Shown: piece after piece, positions 48,755 to 58,360 of the stretch
Position numbering within the stretch: the stretch's first letter is position 1
Layout: each line of letters begins with the position of its first letter
NCBI GenBank assembly: GCA_050300015.1
Contig: JBNKWZ010000016.1
Location: 62,001-126,000, forward strand
Source of the DNA: CAYZQH01 sp050300015
GTDB lineage: Bacteria; Pseudomonadota; Gammaproteobacteria; Pseudomonadales; Cellvibrionaceae
Direction of reading: 5' to 3'
Length of the DNA stretch: 64,000 nt
Notes under the pieces: generated by a model
Seen by the model: only the letters and a program-made list of their open reading frames with translations
The model's database searches: none
What the model was told of the DNA's origin: nothing
Position numbers and translations under genes: made by a program

Positions 48755-49617
48755 CCGATGAAGACTCCAGAGAGAAATATCCATACGGCGAAGAATAATT
48801 TTAATTTATGGCCACCCAACCACAGGGTAATGTGGCGAGCGAGATAACCGCCGATAAGCGCTGCTTGACCGGCGAATAAAAAGACTTCCCAGCGCACGGC
48901 TTCGGTGACCACAATATGGTGTACAACGCCGGTGAGTACAGAGATGGAAGAGGCGATGACACCCACAGCAACCGCAAGTTTGGCATTAAAGCCTAAAAAA
49001 AACAGTAGCAGAGCGAGACATTCCCCCACGCCCACCGACAACCAAGCCGTCACCATGCCACCCAATAGGCCTGTCACCACGATACTGCCTGCGGCCATGA
49101 GTGAGAGCCGGGTTTGTTCGTGACGCTGGACGTTGCGAGTGGCCAGGGTGTACACAAACAGCACTACGCCAAAAAACAGTGAGAACCATCGAAACAAGGG
49201 CTCGATGCCGAGGTTCAGCGGCGGTAATCCGTACTGCGCCAGTAATACGCCAATGATGGTACTGATGCCGGCCAAGACAATCAGTTGTTTCAATACCCCA
49301 GGCGTGCAGTGAAAGCTTGCCGGCTGTACTTTGTATTGGGTGAGCCAGGCGATGGCTCCAGCGGTCATGCCACAGCATTGAATGGCCATGCTGGTGGCTA
49401 CCGATTCGTTGGCCGTTAAGCCAAGAACGGTGAAAAATGGGATAAAAATCACACCGCCGCCAGCACCGGTGGAATTGGCCACCAAAGCACCCAGCAGACC
49501 CAGCGCAAAAAAGAGCCCAAACTCCATCGCTAGAGATAACGCGCTTCCAGGCCACAGCCCTATCACGGTGTAAAAAGCGCAAAAGGCGAGCACGTAAAAC
49601 CAGATTAAGGGGCGCAT
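48751..49617 (-). CDS. TauE/SafE sulfite exporter family permease
   Basis: The 288-residue inner-membrane protein has about eight spans and the TauE/SafE pattern: ANSTGAGGGVIFIPFFTVLGL at about residues 46-66 and an internal repeat, AVGVIASSISVLTGVVHH (about 215-232). Family members export sulphite, sulphoacetate or other organosulphonates; the substrate here is unknown. It converges with the hybrid kinase gene with a four-base overlap. No neighbour in sulphur metabolism is present. Confidence 0.87.
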   Translation of the reverse strand: MRPLIWFYVLAFCAFYTVIGLWPGSALSLAMEFGLFFALGLLGALVANSTGAGGGVIFIPFFTVLGLTANESVATSMAIQCCGMTAGAIAWLTQYKVQPASFHCTPGVLKQLIVLAGISTIIGVLLAQYGLPPLNLGIEPLFRWFSLFFGVVLFVYTLATRNVQRHEQTRLSLMAAGSIVVTGLLGGMVTAWLSVGVGECLALLLFFLGFNAKLAVAVGVIASSISVLTGVVHHIVVTEAVRWEVFLFAGQAALIGGYLARHITLWLGGHKLKLFFAVWIFLSGVFIG

Positions 49618-49831
49618 GTTGTGGTCAATTCATTGGTGAGCATGCATTTTAACGTATTTGCGGCAGTAGGGACGTTGATTTGGAATAAAACATATTGGCA
49701 ACTTCACGCGTTTTTTTGGGTCTCATTCGATCGGGGCATTGTGTAAACTGTGCAACGCAACCGGGGTGAGCGGGTCAATTTTTGTTCTTCGTTCGTACGT
49801 CTAATCTGAAATAAAACGAAAGGAATGTCTC

Positions 49832-52564
49832 ATGCTGAAACAGTGGCTTTATGGCGTGTTATTGGTTGGGTTAAGTGTTTTGGCCCATGCCAAAGCACCG
49901 GAAAAAATCCATTATGTGGAGGGCATCAGTGAGTATCGTCTGAAAAACGGTTTGCAGGTTTTATTGTTTCCTGATCCTACCAAGGAAACTGTCACCGTCA
50001 ATGTGACCTACAAAGTGGGGTCCAAGCATGAAAACTATGGTGAAACCGGGATGGCGCATCTGCTGGAACACTTGATGTTCAAAGGCAGTAAAAAACACAA
50101 AGACATTCCGGCGGAATTAAGCGCTCACGGCGCGCGTCCCAACGGCACTACTTGGATAGATCGCACCAACTATTTCGAAACGTTTGCAGCCACAGAAGAG
50201 AACATCGACTGGGCCTTAAGTTTAGAATCTGATCGTATGGTTAACTCTTTTATCGCAAGGAAAGACCTCGACAGTGAAATGACCGTGGTGCGCAATGAAT
50301 TTGAAAGCGGCGAAAACAGCCCTTTTAGAGTGCTGATGAGCTCGGTGATGCAGGCCGCTTACGATTGGCACAACAATGGCAAACCCACTATCGGCGCACG
50401 TTCCGATATCGAAAATGTGTCTATTGACCGATTGCAGGCGTTCTACCGCAAGTACTATCAGCCGGACAATGCCGTACTGGTGGTGGCGGGTAAGTTTAAT
50501 GAAGCTGACTTGTTGAAAAAAATACAAAAAACCTTTGGTAAAATCAAAAAGCCCAAGCGGGCGCTGCCCTCAATGTATACCGAAGAACCACCGGCGGATG
50601 GTGAAACCCGCGTGACCATACGCCGAGTTGGCGATGTGCAGCTGTATGCTTCTGCCTATCGTATCCCTGCAGGTACCCACCCGGACTATCCAGCGCTGGA
50701 GGCTTTGACTCTTATTTTAGGAGATACTCCGCGAGGCCGATTACACCGAAGTGTTACGGAGCAAAAATTGGCCGTGAGCAGCTTCGCGTTTCCCTTTCAG
50801 TTGGAAGACCCAGGTCTTATGTTTTTTGCGGCACAGGCTGATTTACAGACCGATTTGGCCGCTACGCAAGCCGCTATGATTACCACCATTGAAGGCATCG
50901 CACAAAGCCCGATAACGGACGAGGAATTAGAAACCGCCAAGTTGAGTTGGATGAAACAGTTTGAGCAGGCGTATAACTCACCCGAAAAAATTGCCGTGAT
51001 GCTGAGTGAATATATTGGTATGGGCGATTGGCGGTTGTTGTTTCTGACCCGAGATCGTGTGGAGTCTCTGACGGTAGAGGACGTACAGCGAGTAGCCAAG
51101 CAGTATTTAACCCGCAACAACCGTACGGACGGAGTGTTTGTGCCTACCGAGAATCCAGAGCGCATCGCAATACCGGCGGCGCCCAGCGTGGCAGAGCAAT
51201 TGAAAGGCTATGAGGGCAAGGCTACGCAGGCATTCGGTGAGGCATTTGATCCCAGTTTTTCCAATATTGCCGCACGTACCGAGGTTAAAACACTAAGTTC
51301 CGGTGCCAAAGTGGCGTTGTTGGAGAAAAAGTCTCGCGGTCAAGAAGTGGTGGTGCAATTTGCGTTTCAATTTGGTAACGCCAATAACCTGAAAGGTGAG
51401 CGTGTGGCCGCGGAACTCTTGCCTGCCATGTTTATGCTGGGTACAAAAGACTACAGCCGCAGTGAACTGGTCACGGCATTTGATAAGATCAAAACCGTGG
51501 TGAATATCAGCGGTGATGTGAACTCGCTGCACGGTTCACTCACTACGGATCGGGCTCATGTTCAGCCCGCGCTTGAGTTGCTGGCCCATGTATTGACTGA
51601 GCCAGCATTCGATGCCAAAGAGTTTGATCTTTTGAAGTCGCGTAATGTCGCTCAGCTAGAGGCGGGCCGGCAGGACCCCAACGCCATTGTTTCGCGCGAG
51701 TCCGCACGTTTGTTCAATGACTTTGAACGCGACCATCCACTTTATGTGCCGGCGCTTGAGGCGCGTATTGAGGAGATCAAAGCAGTTGCACTTACAGATG
51801 TTAAATCCCTGTATCAAACCTTTTATGGTGCCAGCCATATGCAAGTGGCCGTCGTGGGGGATTTTGATTCGGAGGCGGTTGTTAAGACACTGGAGCGCAC
51901 ATTGGGCGGTTGGCGCTCTAAACCGGACTACGCACCTATTTATGCTACCTATCAAAGCTTTGAACCCGTTGTTAAAACCTTTGAGACCCCCGACAAGGAA
52001 AATGCCATTCTGTTGGCCAAAATGCTGATTCCCGTAGGAGAAAACGACCCGCAAGCAGCTGCATTGGAAATGGGGCTGTACATGTTGGGTGGGGGGTTCT
52101 TAAACAGCCGCATCGCCACACGCCTGCGCCAGCAAGAAGGCTTGAGTTATGGCGCTGGTGCTTGGGTGTCTTTAAGTGGCGAAACCAGCCGTGGCACCAT
52201 TGGTGCCTATGCCATATTCGCCCCGCAAAACCTCGGTGCGGTGGAGCTGGCCCTGCGTGAGGTGATTGACCAAGTGGTCGAGGATGGTTTTACTTCAGAA
52301 GAGTTGGAGGAAGCGAAGAAGGGGTATTTGCAAGGCAAGCGCGTGGACCGCACACAAGCACATACTATGGCCGGATTTTTGAACGCAGCCCTGTATTTGG
52401 ATCGCGACCTCCTATGGTGGGAGGCTTTTGAATCAGCGATTCGTGCGCTCACTGTTGAACAAGTGAATGCCGTTATTAAGCAAACACTACGGTTTGAAGA
52501 TTTGTCGTTGTTAAAGGCGGGAGATTTTGCAAACGCAAAGCATAAGGCAAGTACTTCGCCTTAA
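49832..52564 (+). CDS. M16 family zinc metallopeptidase (tandem domains)
   Basis: The 910-residue protein has a signal peptide (GVLLVGLSVLAHA, cleavage near residue 21), then two M16 units. The first (about 30-450) contains the inverted zinc motif HLLEHLMFKGS at about residues 72-82. The second (about 480-900) lacks H-x-x-E-H but has the RLRQQEGLSYGAGAW substrate-side motif, so this is a fused two-lobe periplasmic pitrilysin- or PqqL-like peptidase. It probably degrades peptides in the periplasm. The gene ends with a strong terminator at 52588. It stands alone on its strand. Confidence 0.9.
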   Translation: MLKQWLYGVLLVGLSVLAHAKAPEKIHYVEGISEYRLKNGLQVLLFPDPTKETVTVNVTYKVGSKHENYGETGMAHLLEHLMFKGSKKHKDIPAELSAHGARPNGTTWIDRTNYFETFAATEENIDWALSLESDRMVNSFIARKDLDSEMTVVRNEFESGENSPFRVLMSSVMQAAYDWHNNGKPTIGARSDIENVSIDRLQAFYRKYYQPDNAVLVVAGKFNEADLLKKIQKTFGKIKKPKRALPSMYTEEPPADGETRVTIRRVGDVQLYASAYRIPAGTHPDYPALEALTLILGDTPRGRLHRSVTEQKLAVSSFAFPFQLEDPGLMFFAAQADLQTDLAATQAAMITTIEGIAQSPITDEELETAKLSWMKQFEQAYNSPEKIAVMLSEYIGMGDWRLLFLTRDRVESLTVEDVQRVAKQYLTRNNRTDGVFVPTENPERIAIPAAPSVAEQLKGYEGKATQAFGEAFDPSFSNIAARTEVKTLSSGAKVALLEKKSRGQEVVVQFAFQFGNANNLKGERVAAELLPAMFMLGTKDYSRSELVTAFDKIKTVVNISGDVNSLHGSLTTDRAHVQPALELLAHVLTEPAFDAKEFDLLKSRNVAQLEAGRQDPNAIVSRESARLFNDFERDHPLYVPALEARIEEIKAVALTDVKSLYQTFYGASHMQVAVVGDFDSEAVVKTLERTLGGWRSKPDYAPIYATYQSFEPVVKTFETPDKENAILLAKMLIPVGENDPQAAALEMGLYMLGGGFLNSRIATRLRQQEGLSYGAGAWVSLSGETSRGTIGAYAIFAPQNLGAVELALREVIDQVVEDGFTSEELEEAKKGYLQGKRVDRTQAHTMAGFLNAALYLDRDLLWWEAFESAIRALTVEQVNAVIKQTLRFEDLSLLKAGDFANAKHKASTSP

Positions 52565-52587
52565 AGCCACCCTTTACTTGGCCCATT

Positions 52588-52619
52588 AAAAAGGCCTTTG
52601 CAGTGCAAAGGCCTTTTTT
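52588..52619 (+). terminator. Terminator between peptidase and HDOD genes
   Basis: AAAGGCCTTTGC and its complement GCAAAGGCCTTT form a long stem closed by a small loop, with a run of six T after it on the plus strand and A on the other side, so it can end both convergent transcripts. Confidence 0.9.
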
Positions 52620-52665
52620 GTTTTTGACGGTTTGCGGAACGTTATCTAGGCACGCCTAGCACGCA

Positions 52666-54057
52666 TTACCCGCGCATCTTTTCGGCAATCTCGTAGAGGT
52701 CATCGGCGGATTCTACGATATTGGCAACCGAAACTTCTGCAGTGGTTTTGTCGAGGTTGAGTGACTCAAACAGAGCGTCATCGATTAGTTGATAGGACCC
52801 CCGTCCAACACCATTGTTGGCCAACAGCTGCTTAGCCAAATAGACGAGTTTGGCGTAAACCGCATGCTCCCCCTCGTAATTGGGGTTGTTTTGGTGTCTT
52901 AAGGCGGTGATCACTTCTTCAGGCATGTTCCAAACCTCCATCAACCAACTGGCCATTTGACAGCTAGAGACACCCAAAAGGTGTTGCTCAATGGTGGCCA
53001 CTGGCAAGTGGGTGTTCACCTCAAAATGGCGATTCAAATTGGAGAAATAAGGTGGAAATACCTCAGCAAGCACAAAATAACCAAAATTGTTGAGCAGTCC
53101 CGATAAGTAGGCCATGCCAAAGCCTGGGCGATGTTCACGTGGGATACTGGTGACCAGTGCTTCCACGGTGGCCGCAGTGCACACGGCTTGCTGCCAATAT
53201 TGGGTAATCTGATTGGGTGTCATTACGTTCACATGCATGGCATTGCCAAGTGCCAAACCCAAAGATAAATTCAGCACCATATCAAAGCCCAAAACACGCA
53301 CGATGGCATCGTGCACGGACTTGATTTTACCGGGGGCCGAATAATAGGGAGACGCCGCCCAACTGACCACCTGTGCCGCAAGCGCAGGGTCAAGCTCTAC
53401 AATGTCAGATAAATCGCTAATGTCGGCATCAGGGTCTGCCCGCAACTTGATGATGCGCTGTGCCGTATCGGGTAGGGGCGGCATTTCCAGCGTGTCTTCT
53501 AATCGCTGCTTAATACGCAATTGGGTGAAATTTTTCAGCGAGTCGATAATTTGTTCGCGATCCATAACCGCAGAATCTGGCAGGGAAGGGGCCAGCACGG
53601 CCAGTTCACCAATATTGGTGTTATGGATCATGGCCTGAAAGTCGGATAACTTCAGTTGTACCGAATGGTCGTCGTCACCACTGTCCAGTAACAGCACTTG
53701 GTGACGCAGTAACGAGGCATCCACAATGGTGCTGTAGTTTTGCCATTCAGGTAATGCGGGGATGGTTTTGAGTTGGTGTTCCTCCAATAGCGCATTCATT
53801 TCCAGGCGTGGTAAGGGTGCCAAGTCGCGGCCGAATTGCATTTTGAGGGCATTTAAGTCAATCAAATGGTCCCTTGGCAGCAGAATTTGCAGTTTACCGT
53901 CACTGTCTTGCAGCAACAGGGATTTCACCTCACACGCCGAGGCCGGAACGCCGGACGCTGCAGCATGTGCGGAGTTCACGAGACGCTCTGTTGATTTCAA
54001 CTGGTAGGCAATGTTGCTGGTCTCGAGGGCTTGAATAACACTCGCCGGTACTGGCAC
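52666..54057 (-). CDS. YbaK-domain and HDOD-domain fusion protein
   Basis: The 463-residue protein has an N-terminal domain (about residues 3-145) with the YbaK/ProX aminoacyl-tRNA deacylase pattern (VKSLLLQDSDGKLQILLPRDHLIDLNAL) and a C-terminal HDOD domain (about 185-405, with MPPLPDTAQRIIKLRADPDADISDLSDIVELDPALAAQVV and SGLLNNFGYFVLAEVFPPYF). HDOD proteins are signalling partners, often in c-di-GMP or chemotaxis systems. The GTG at 54057 is chosen because GGAGG stands seven bases upstream; an earlier ATG at 54099 lacks one and would be less suited. Function of the fusion is unknown; the MITE copy C lies 50 bases upstream. Confidence 0.87.
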   Translation of the reverse strand: MPVPASVIQALETSNIAYQLKSTERLVNSAHAAASGVPASACEVKSLLLQDSDGKLQILLPRDHLIDLNALKMQFGRDLAPLPRLEMNALLEEHQLKTIPALPEWQNYSTIVDASLLRHQVLLLDSGDDDHSVQLKLSDFQAMIHNTNIGELAVLAPSLPDSAVMDREQIIDSLKNFTQLRIKQRLEDTLEMPPLPDTAQRIIKLRADPDADISDLSDIVELDPALAAQVVSWAASPYYSAPGKIKSVHDAIVRVLGFDMVLNLSLGLALGNAMHVNVMTPNQITQYWQQAVCTAATVEALVTSIPREHRPGFGMAYLSGLLNNFGYFVLAEVFPPYFSNLNRHFEVNTHLPVATIEQHLLGVSSCQMASWLMEVWNMPEEVITALRHQNNPNYEGEHAVYAKLVYLAKQLLANNGVGRGSYQLIDDALFESLNLDKTTAEVSVANIVESADDLYEIAEKMRG

Positions 54058-54106
54058 GGGTAATCCTCCACAATGTCGATAGGGCAAAAAAGTGCCCAAA
54101 TCACCT

Positions 54107-54366
54107 CTAGGGAAACTCTGATTAAGCCCCTGTGACCTCTGCGCAATCTGGCGTGGAGCAGTCGCAAGGCGGTAATCGCCGTTAAGGTAGTAGCCCTTAG
54201 CAAGACGGCCAACGCGAAAAATGTCCGCGCCAGGCAGCGCCGTTAGGGGCTTTCAGGCGTTCTTGCTGACCATTCGCCGGGCAACCAGGCCAACTCGATC
54301 GCGCGTCTTGCCAGCAAAAATCCCTGACAGCCTGAGGCTGAAAGGACTTAATCAGAGGTTCCCTAG
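54107..54366. mobile_element. MITE copy C (element 54111-54362 flanked by CTAG)
   Basis: The ends GGAAACTCTGATTAAGCCC and, on the opposite strand, GGAACCTCTGATTAAGTCC form terminal inverted repeats of about 19 bases with two mismatches. A perfect CTAG direct duplication flanks the element. The interior differs from copies A and B and has several small hairpins, so C may be a second subfamily sharing only the ends. It encodes no transposase and lies in the 54058-54462 gap, mostly filling it. Confidence 0.7.
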
Positions 54367-54462
54367 GCTCTCCTTTCAATATAGCTGTCGCCGTGAGTTT
54401 TGCTAGGCGAATTCCGATGAATCACTTACTGGGGGCGCGGTGCTCTTGTTCCGTTGAGCTGC

Positions 54463-56547
54463 TTAGCCTTGTAAGTAGGCCTCGTGATTGGCAAACCACC
54501 TATTGATGATTTTGGCGCCGATGTGAGGTGGAAGGCGCGCTATCTGGTTGGCGGTAGCATCGAGGGATGAGAGTAACTCGGCGTCTCGCTCCAGGTCGGC
54601 AATTCTGAAATTGAGGGTGCCGGTTTGGCGTGCACCTAGGAGTTCACCTGGGCCGCGAATGCTGAGGTCGTGCTCGGCAATGGCAAAGCCATCGTTGCTG
54701 TCACGCAGTACTTGTAGTCGACGCCTGCCCATTTGTGACAAGGGCTCGCCGTACAGTAGCAAGCAAAAGCTGGCGGTTGGGCCACGACCCACCCGTCCGC
54801 GCAACTGGTGAAGCTGGGCAAGGCCCAAGCGTTCTGGGTTTTCAATCACCATCACACTGGCGTTGGGCACATCCACACCCACTTCAATCACAGTGGTGGC
54901 CACCAATAACTGGGTCTCTCCGTTTTTAAACGCCGCCATGGCTTGCGCTTTGTCTTTGGGTTTTAAGCGGCCATGCACCAGCCCGACGCTGAGCTCTGGA
55001 AGTGTTGTGCGCAAGGCTTCGGCGGTTTGCTCCGCGGCGGCAGCGCTCAGGGTTTCGGAGTCCTCCACCAGGGTGCATACCCAGTAGACCTGGCGGCCTT
55101 CAGTGCAGGCGTTTTTGACCCTAGCGACCACCTCATCTTTGCGTTTTTGACTGACCAATACGGTATTCACTGGCGTGCGTCCGGGGGGGAGTTCGTCGAT
55201 CACCGAAAGATCTAAATCCGCGTAGGCCGTCATCGCCAAGGTTCGAGGAATGGGCGTAGCAGTCATCACCAGTTGATGGGGCCGTAAACCATCGCTTTTT
55301 AGGTGTAGGCTCAAGCGTTGGTGCACACCAAAGCGGTGCTGCTCGTCGATAATCACCAACCCCAATTGCTTAAATTGCACATCTTCTTGAAACAACGCAT
55401 GGGTGCCTACCACTAACTGCGCTTCTCCCGTGGCTATGGCATTAAGGGCTTTCTGGCGTTGCGTCTTGGTGAGTTTGCCCACTAACCAAGCTACTTGATA
55501 ACCCAAAGGCTTAAGCCATTGTTCAAAATTGTGAAGGTGTTGCTCTGCCAAAATTTCGGTTGGTGCGGCCAGCGCCACTTGTTGGCCACTGGATAATGCC
55601 GCCAAGGCGGTTGCTGCCGCCACTACGGTTTTGCCGCTACCCACATCGCCTTGTACCAGGCGCAACATGGGGTGGTTGCGTTGTAGGTCTTGTTGGATGT
55701 CTGCTATCACGCGGGTTTGCGCACGGGTGAGAGAAAAGGGCAAGCTTTGGTAAAACTGCTGACTCAGCTTCGGGGCCAGTGCTAGGCGAGGCGCGTGCAG
55801 GGCATTGATGGCGGCGCGACTTTTTTGTAGTGCCAGGTGGTGAGCCAATAGCTCTTCAAAGGCCAAACGTTGTTGGCAGGGGTGAGTGCCGGCTTGCAGC
55901 ATGGCAACGGGTGCACCTACGGGAGGGCAGTGAACAAATTGAAGTGCTTCGGCTAAACTGCTGACGCCAAAGCGCTGGTTAAATTCGATGGGCAGTAATT
56001 CTTCTGGAGGGTGGGCGTCTAAGGCGTTGATGGCACTCAGTACCAGTTTACGCATGCGTGGCTGACCGATGCCCTCTGTCAGCGGGTAAATGGGCGTTAA
56101 GGTATTGTCTAGGGGGGTGGGGTTTTGAGGGTCAATGACTTGGGTTTCGGGGTGATACAGCTCAAGACCACTTTGCCCCAAGCGTGTATCACCAAAACAG
56201 CGAATACGAGCGCCTTCGGCGAAGCGATTTTTTTGTGCGGCACTGAAGTGATAAAAACGCAGGGCTATTACCCCTGAGTCGTCCTGCAATTGCACCACTA
56301 GGCTGCGACGTTTGCCCATGACCACGCGCGTTGATTGCACGGTACCCTCAATGGCAATCGTAGTGTGTAAAGCGGCACCGCCAATGGCGGTGAGCCGTGT
56401 GCGGTCGAGGTAGCGAAGTGGCAGGTGGAACAACAGGTCCTGAACACTGCAGAGGTTAAGCTTTGCCAGTACCGCCGCCAAGGCGGGACCCACGCCTGGC
56501 AGTTGGGTTAGCGCGGCAGTCTCAGTGGTTGCTGTTGTCACTGTCAT
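54463..56547 (-). CDS. recG: ATP-dependent DNA helicase RecG
   Basis: RecG remodels stalled replication forks and Holliday junctions. The 694-residue length matches the E. coli protein. An N-terminal wedge/OB domain begins MTVTTATTETAALTQLPGVGPALA and has LPLRYLDRTRL; the helicase lobes follow with Walker A GDVGSGKTVVAA, the DEQH box and VGRGPTASFCLLLY. The ATG at 56547 is chosen by family length; the frame opens 45 codons earlier. It overlaps the upstream oxyR gene by 26 bases on the same strand, as is common in related bacteria. Confidence 0.96.
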   Translation of the reverse strand: MTVTTATTETAALTQLPGVGPALAAVLAKLNLCSVQDLLFHLPLRYLDRTRLTAIGGAALHTTIAIEGTVQSTRVVMGKRRSLVVQLQDDSGVIALRFYHFSAAQKNRFAEGARIRCFGDTRLGQSGLELYHPETQVIDPQNPTPLDNTLTPIYPLTEGIGQPRMRKLVLSAINALDAHPPEELLPIEFNQRFGVSSLAEALQFVHCPPVGAPVAMLQAGTHPCQQRLAFEELLAHHLALQKSRAAINALHAPRLALAPKLSQQFYQSLPFSLTRAQTRVIADIQQDLQRNHPMLRLVQGDVGSGKTVVAAATALAALSSGQQVALAAPTEILAEQHLHNFEQWLKPLGYQVAWLVGKLTKTQRQKALNAIATGEAQLVVGTHALFQEDVQFKQLGLVIIDEQHRFGVHQRLSLHLKSDGLRPHQLVMTATPIPRTLAMTAYADLDLSVIDELPPGRTPVNTVLVSQKRKDEVVARVKNACTEGRQVYWVCTLVEDSETLSAAAAEQTAEALRTTLPELSVGLVHGRLKPKDKAQAMAAFKNGETQLLVATTVIEVGVDVPNASVMVIENPERLGLAQLHQLRGRVGRGPTASFCLLLYGEPLSQMGRRRLQVLRDSNDGFAIAEHDLSIRGPGELLGARQTGTLNFRIADLERDAELLSSLDATANQIARLPPHIGAKIINRWFANHEAYLQG

Positions 56548-57451
56548 TGCGGCTGGCCAAAATGGCATCGCGCAGTACATCAATGGCGTTATGACGAGGG
56601 AAACTCGCCCGCCAGGCCAGTGCAACGGTTCGCTTGGGGGGCGTGCCTTTAAAAGGGCGTACCGCCAGCGCGTCGGCAGCATAGTGTGAGGCCCGGGCGG
56701 CGCTCTCGGGCAAAATGGTAATGCCGAGGCCAGAGGCCACCATATGTTTCAAGGTTTCAAGTGAGCTGCCTTCGCGTGCGGTGCGAACGCGGCCATTGGG
56801 GTCGTCAATGGAGGGCTTTAAATTGGGGCAGGCTTCGATGACCTGGTCGCGAAAACAGTGCCCTTCTCCTAATAGCAGTAAGTTGTGACCACTCAGTTGG
56901 TCGGGTGTTAGGTGCTTGTGCTTACACAGCGAGTGATTTTTGTCCATCACGACCACAAAGGCTTCCTCGTAAAGAGGTTGAGTTACCACATCAGCCTCGT
57001 TAAAGGGTAAAGCCACGATAATGGCATCCAGCTCACCCTGGCGAATGCGGCGGCGCAAAGTGGCGGTAAAACTCTCCTCAATATACAGTGGCATGGCCGG
57101 CGCCAAGTGCTGTAGGTGGGGTATTACGTATGGCAACAAATAGGGCCCAATGGTGAAAATGGCACCCACGTGTAAGGGACTCGACAGTTGGTCTTTACCC
57201 GAGGTGGCGATGTCTTTAATGGCTGCGGCCTGTTCCAGTACTAGCTGGGCTTGTCTGACAATTTGTTCGCCAAGCGGCGTGGGAGACACCCGCGTTTTGG
57301 ATCGTTCAAAGATGATCACGTTCAGCTCTTCTTCGAGCTTTTTCACGGCGATGCTCAGTGTGGGCTGCGACACATGGCTGCGGTCTGCCGCGCGTCCAAA
57401 GTGCTGTTCCTGAGCCAGTGTGACAATATAGCGCAGTTCGGTAAGTGTCAT
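56522..57451 (-). CDS. oxyR: Hydrogen peroxide-sensing LysR regulator OxyR
   Basis: OxyR activates peroxide defence genes when oxidised. The 309-residue protein has the LysR winged helix at residues 1-60 (MTLTELRYIVTLAQEQHFGRAADRSHVSQPTLSIAVKKLEEEL) and the regulatory domain with the redox pair in EGHCFRDQVIEAC, equivalent to Cys199 and Cys208 of E. coli OxyR. The ATG at 57451 gives the usual length; ten extra codons upstream are less likely. It lies directly upstream of recG, with which it overlaps, and divergent from the epimerase gene. Confidence 0.95.
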   Translation of the reverse strand: MTLTELRYIVTLAQEQHFGRAADRSHVSQPTLSIAVKKLEEELNVIIFERSKTRVSPTPLGEQIVRQAQLVLEQAAAIKDIATSGKDQLSSPLHVGAIFTIGPYLLPYVIPHLQHLAPAMPLYIEESFTATLRRRIRQGELDAIIVALPFNEADVVTQPLYEEAFVVVMDKNHSLCKHKHLTPDQLSGHNLLLLGEGHCFRDQVIEACPNLKPSIDDPNGRVRTAREGSSLETLKHMVASGLGITILPESAARASHYAADALAVRPFKGTPPKRTVALAWRASFPRHNAIDVLRDAILASRNDSDNSNH

Positions 57452-57517
57452 GGTTAAACTTATTCGTCCTTGAAGGCTCATTACTCTTAGTTAAAAGATT
57501 ACGGGATTTTGAATCAA

Positions 57518-58360
57518 ATGAACATGTTTTTTGTAGGGTTTGGTGATTTGGCTCGCCGTGTTTGGCAGTACCTCCCGGAGCCAACTCAAACTCAATCCCT
57601 GGCCGTCACACGCTCTCCAAAGATTAAGGCATCGGCATTAATGCCGATGCTCGTCGCAGAGGCCGACTCCTCCGAGCTGCTAAAGCGGTTTACTGAGGCA
57701 ACCGTGGAAACCGTTTTTGTCTCTTTAACACCGAAAGCGCGCGACGCCGCGGGCTATGAGGCCGGCTATGAAACGCCTCTCAAGGTGTTGGTCCAGGCGT
57801 GGCAAAAAAAGCCTCCAGGTCATGTGATTTGGGTTAGCAGTACGGGTGTCTATGGACAAAACCAAGGTGAGTGGGTGGATGAGACCAGCAAGTGTGCACC
57901 CACGCACTATGCCGGGCAAAGCCTTCTGCGCGCCGAGGCGCTGCTGGCTCAAAGTGGCGTGCCACATACGGTGCTAAGGCTGGCTGGCATTTACGGGCCT
58001 GGGCGTGATTTTCTCATCCGTCAAGTCCGCGCGGGTAATGGGGGGGATGCTGCCTATACCAATCGTATTCACGTGGAGGACGCAGCAGCATTCGCCGCAA
58101 ACTTGATTCAAAGCGATAAAAAAGGCGTTTGGGGGCACCGGTTTTACAATGTGTGCGACAGTGCTCCGGTACCCTCCAACGAGGTGCGCCAATGGCTGGC
58201 TGATCAAATGGGGGTGACACAACTCACGCCTCGAGAGGGTGGGCGTGGGGCCAACAAACGAGTGAGTAATCAACGTTTGTTGGCCACAGGGTTTCAGTTG
58301 CGTTACCCCAGTTTTAAAGAGGGCTATGCGACCCAGGTAAACCCAGGAGGCAGCCCTTAA
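57518..58360 (+). CDS. SDR family NAD-dependent epimerase/reductase-like protein
   Basis: The 280-residue protein has an extended-SDR fold: an N-terminal FFVGFGDLARRV nucleotide-binding start (a variant of GxxGxxG), a IWVSSTGVYG strand, and LRLAGIYGPGRDFLIRQVRAG with IHVEDAAAF. The YeeZ-type epimerase group is the nearest that I recognise. A Tyr of the Tyr-x3-Lys pair could not be placed with confidence, so activity is unsure. I chose the ATG at 57518; TTG at 57509 and ATG at 57524 are alternatives. It converges with engB with a four-base overlap and diverges from oxyR. Confidence 0.8.
   Translation: MNMFFVGFGDLARRVWQYLPEPTQTQSLAVTRSPKIKASALMPMLVAEADSSELLKRFTEATVETVFVSLTPKARDAAGYEAGYETPLKVLVQAWQKKPPGHVIWVSSTGVYGQNQGEWVDETSKCAPTHYAGQSLLRAEALLAQSGVPHTVLRLAGIYGPGRDFLIRQVRAGNGGDAAYTNRIHVEDAAAFAANLIQSDKKGVWGHRFYNVCDSAPVPSNEVRQWLADQMGVTQLTPREGGRGANKRVSNQRLLATGFQLRYPSFKEGYATQVNPGGSP

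Noticed and set aside
56548..56682. The first 45 codons of the recG frame as coding
   Set aside because: They overlap oxyR and would exceed the normal RecG length; the ATG at 56547 fits.
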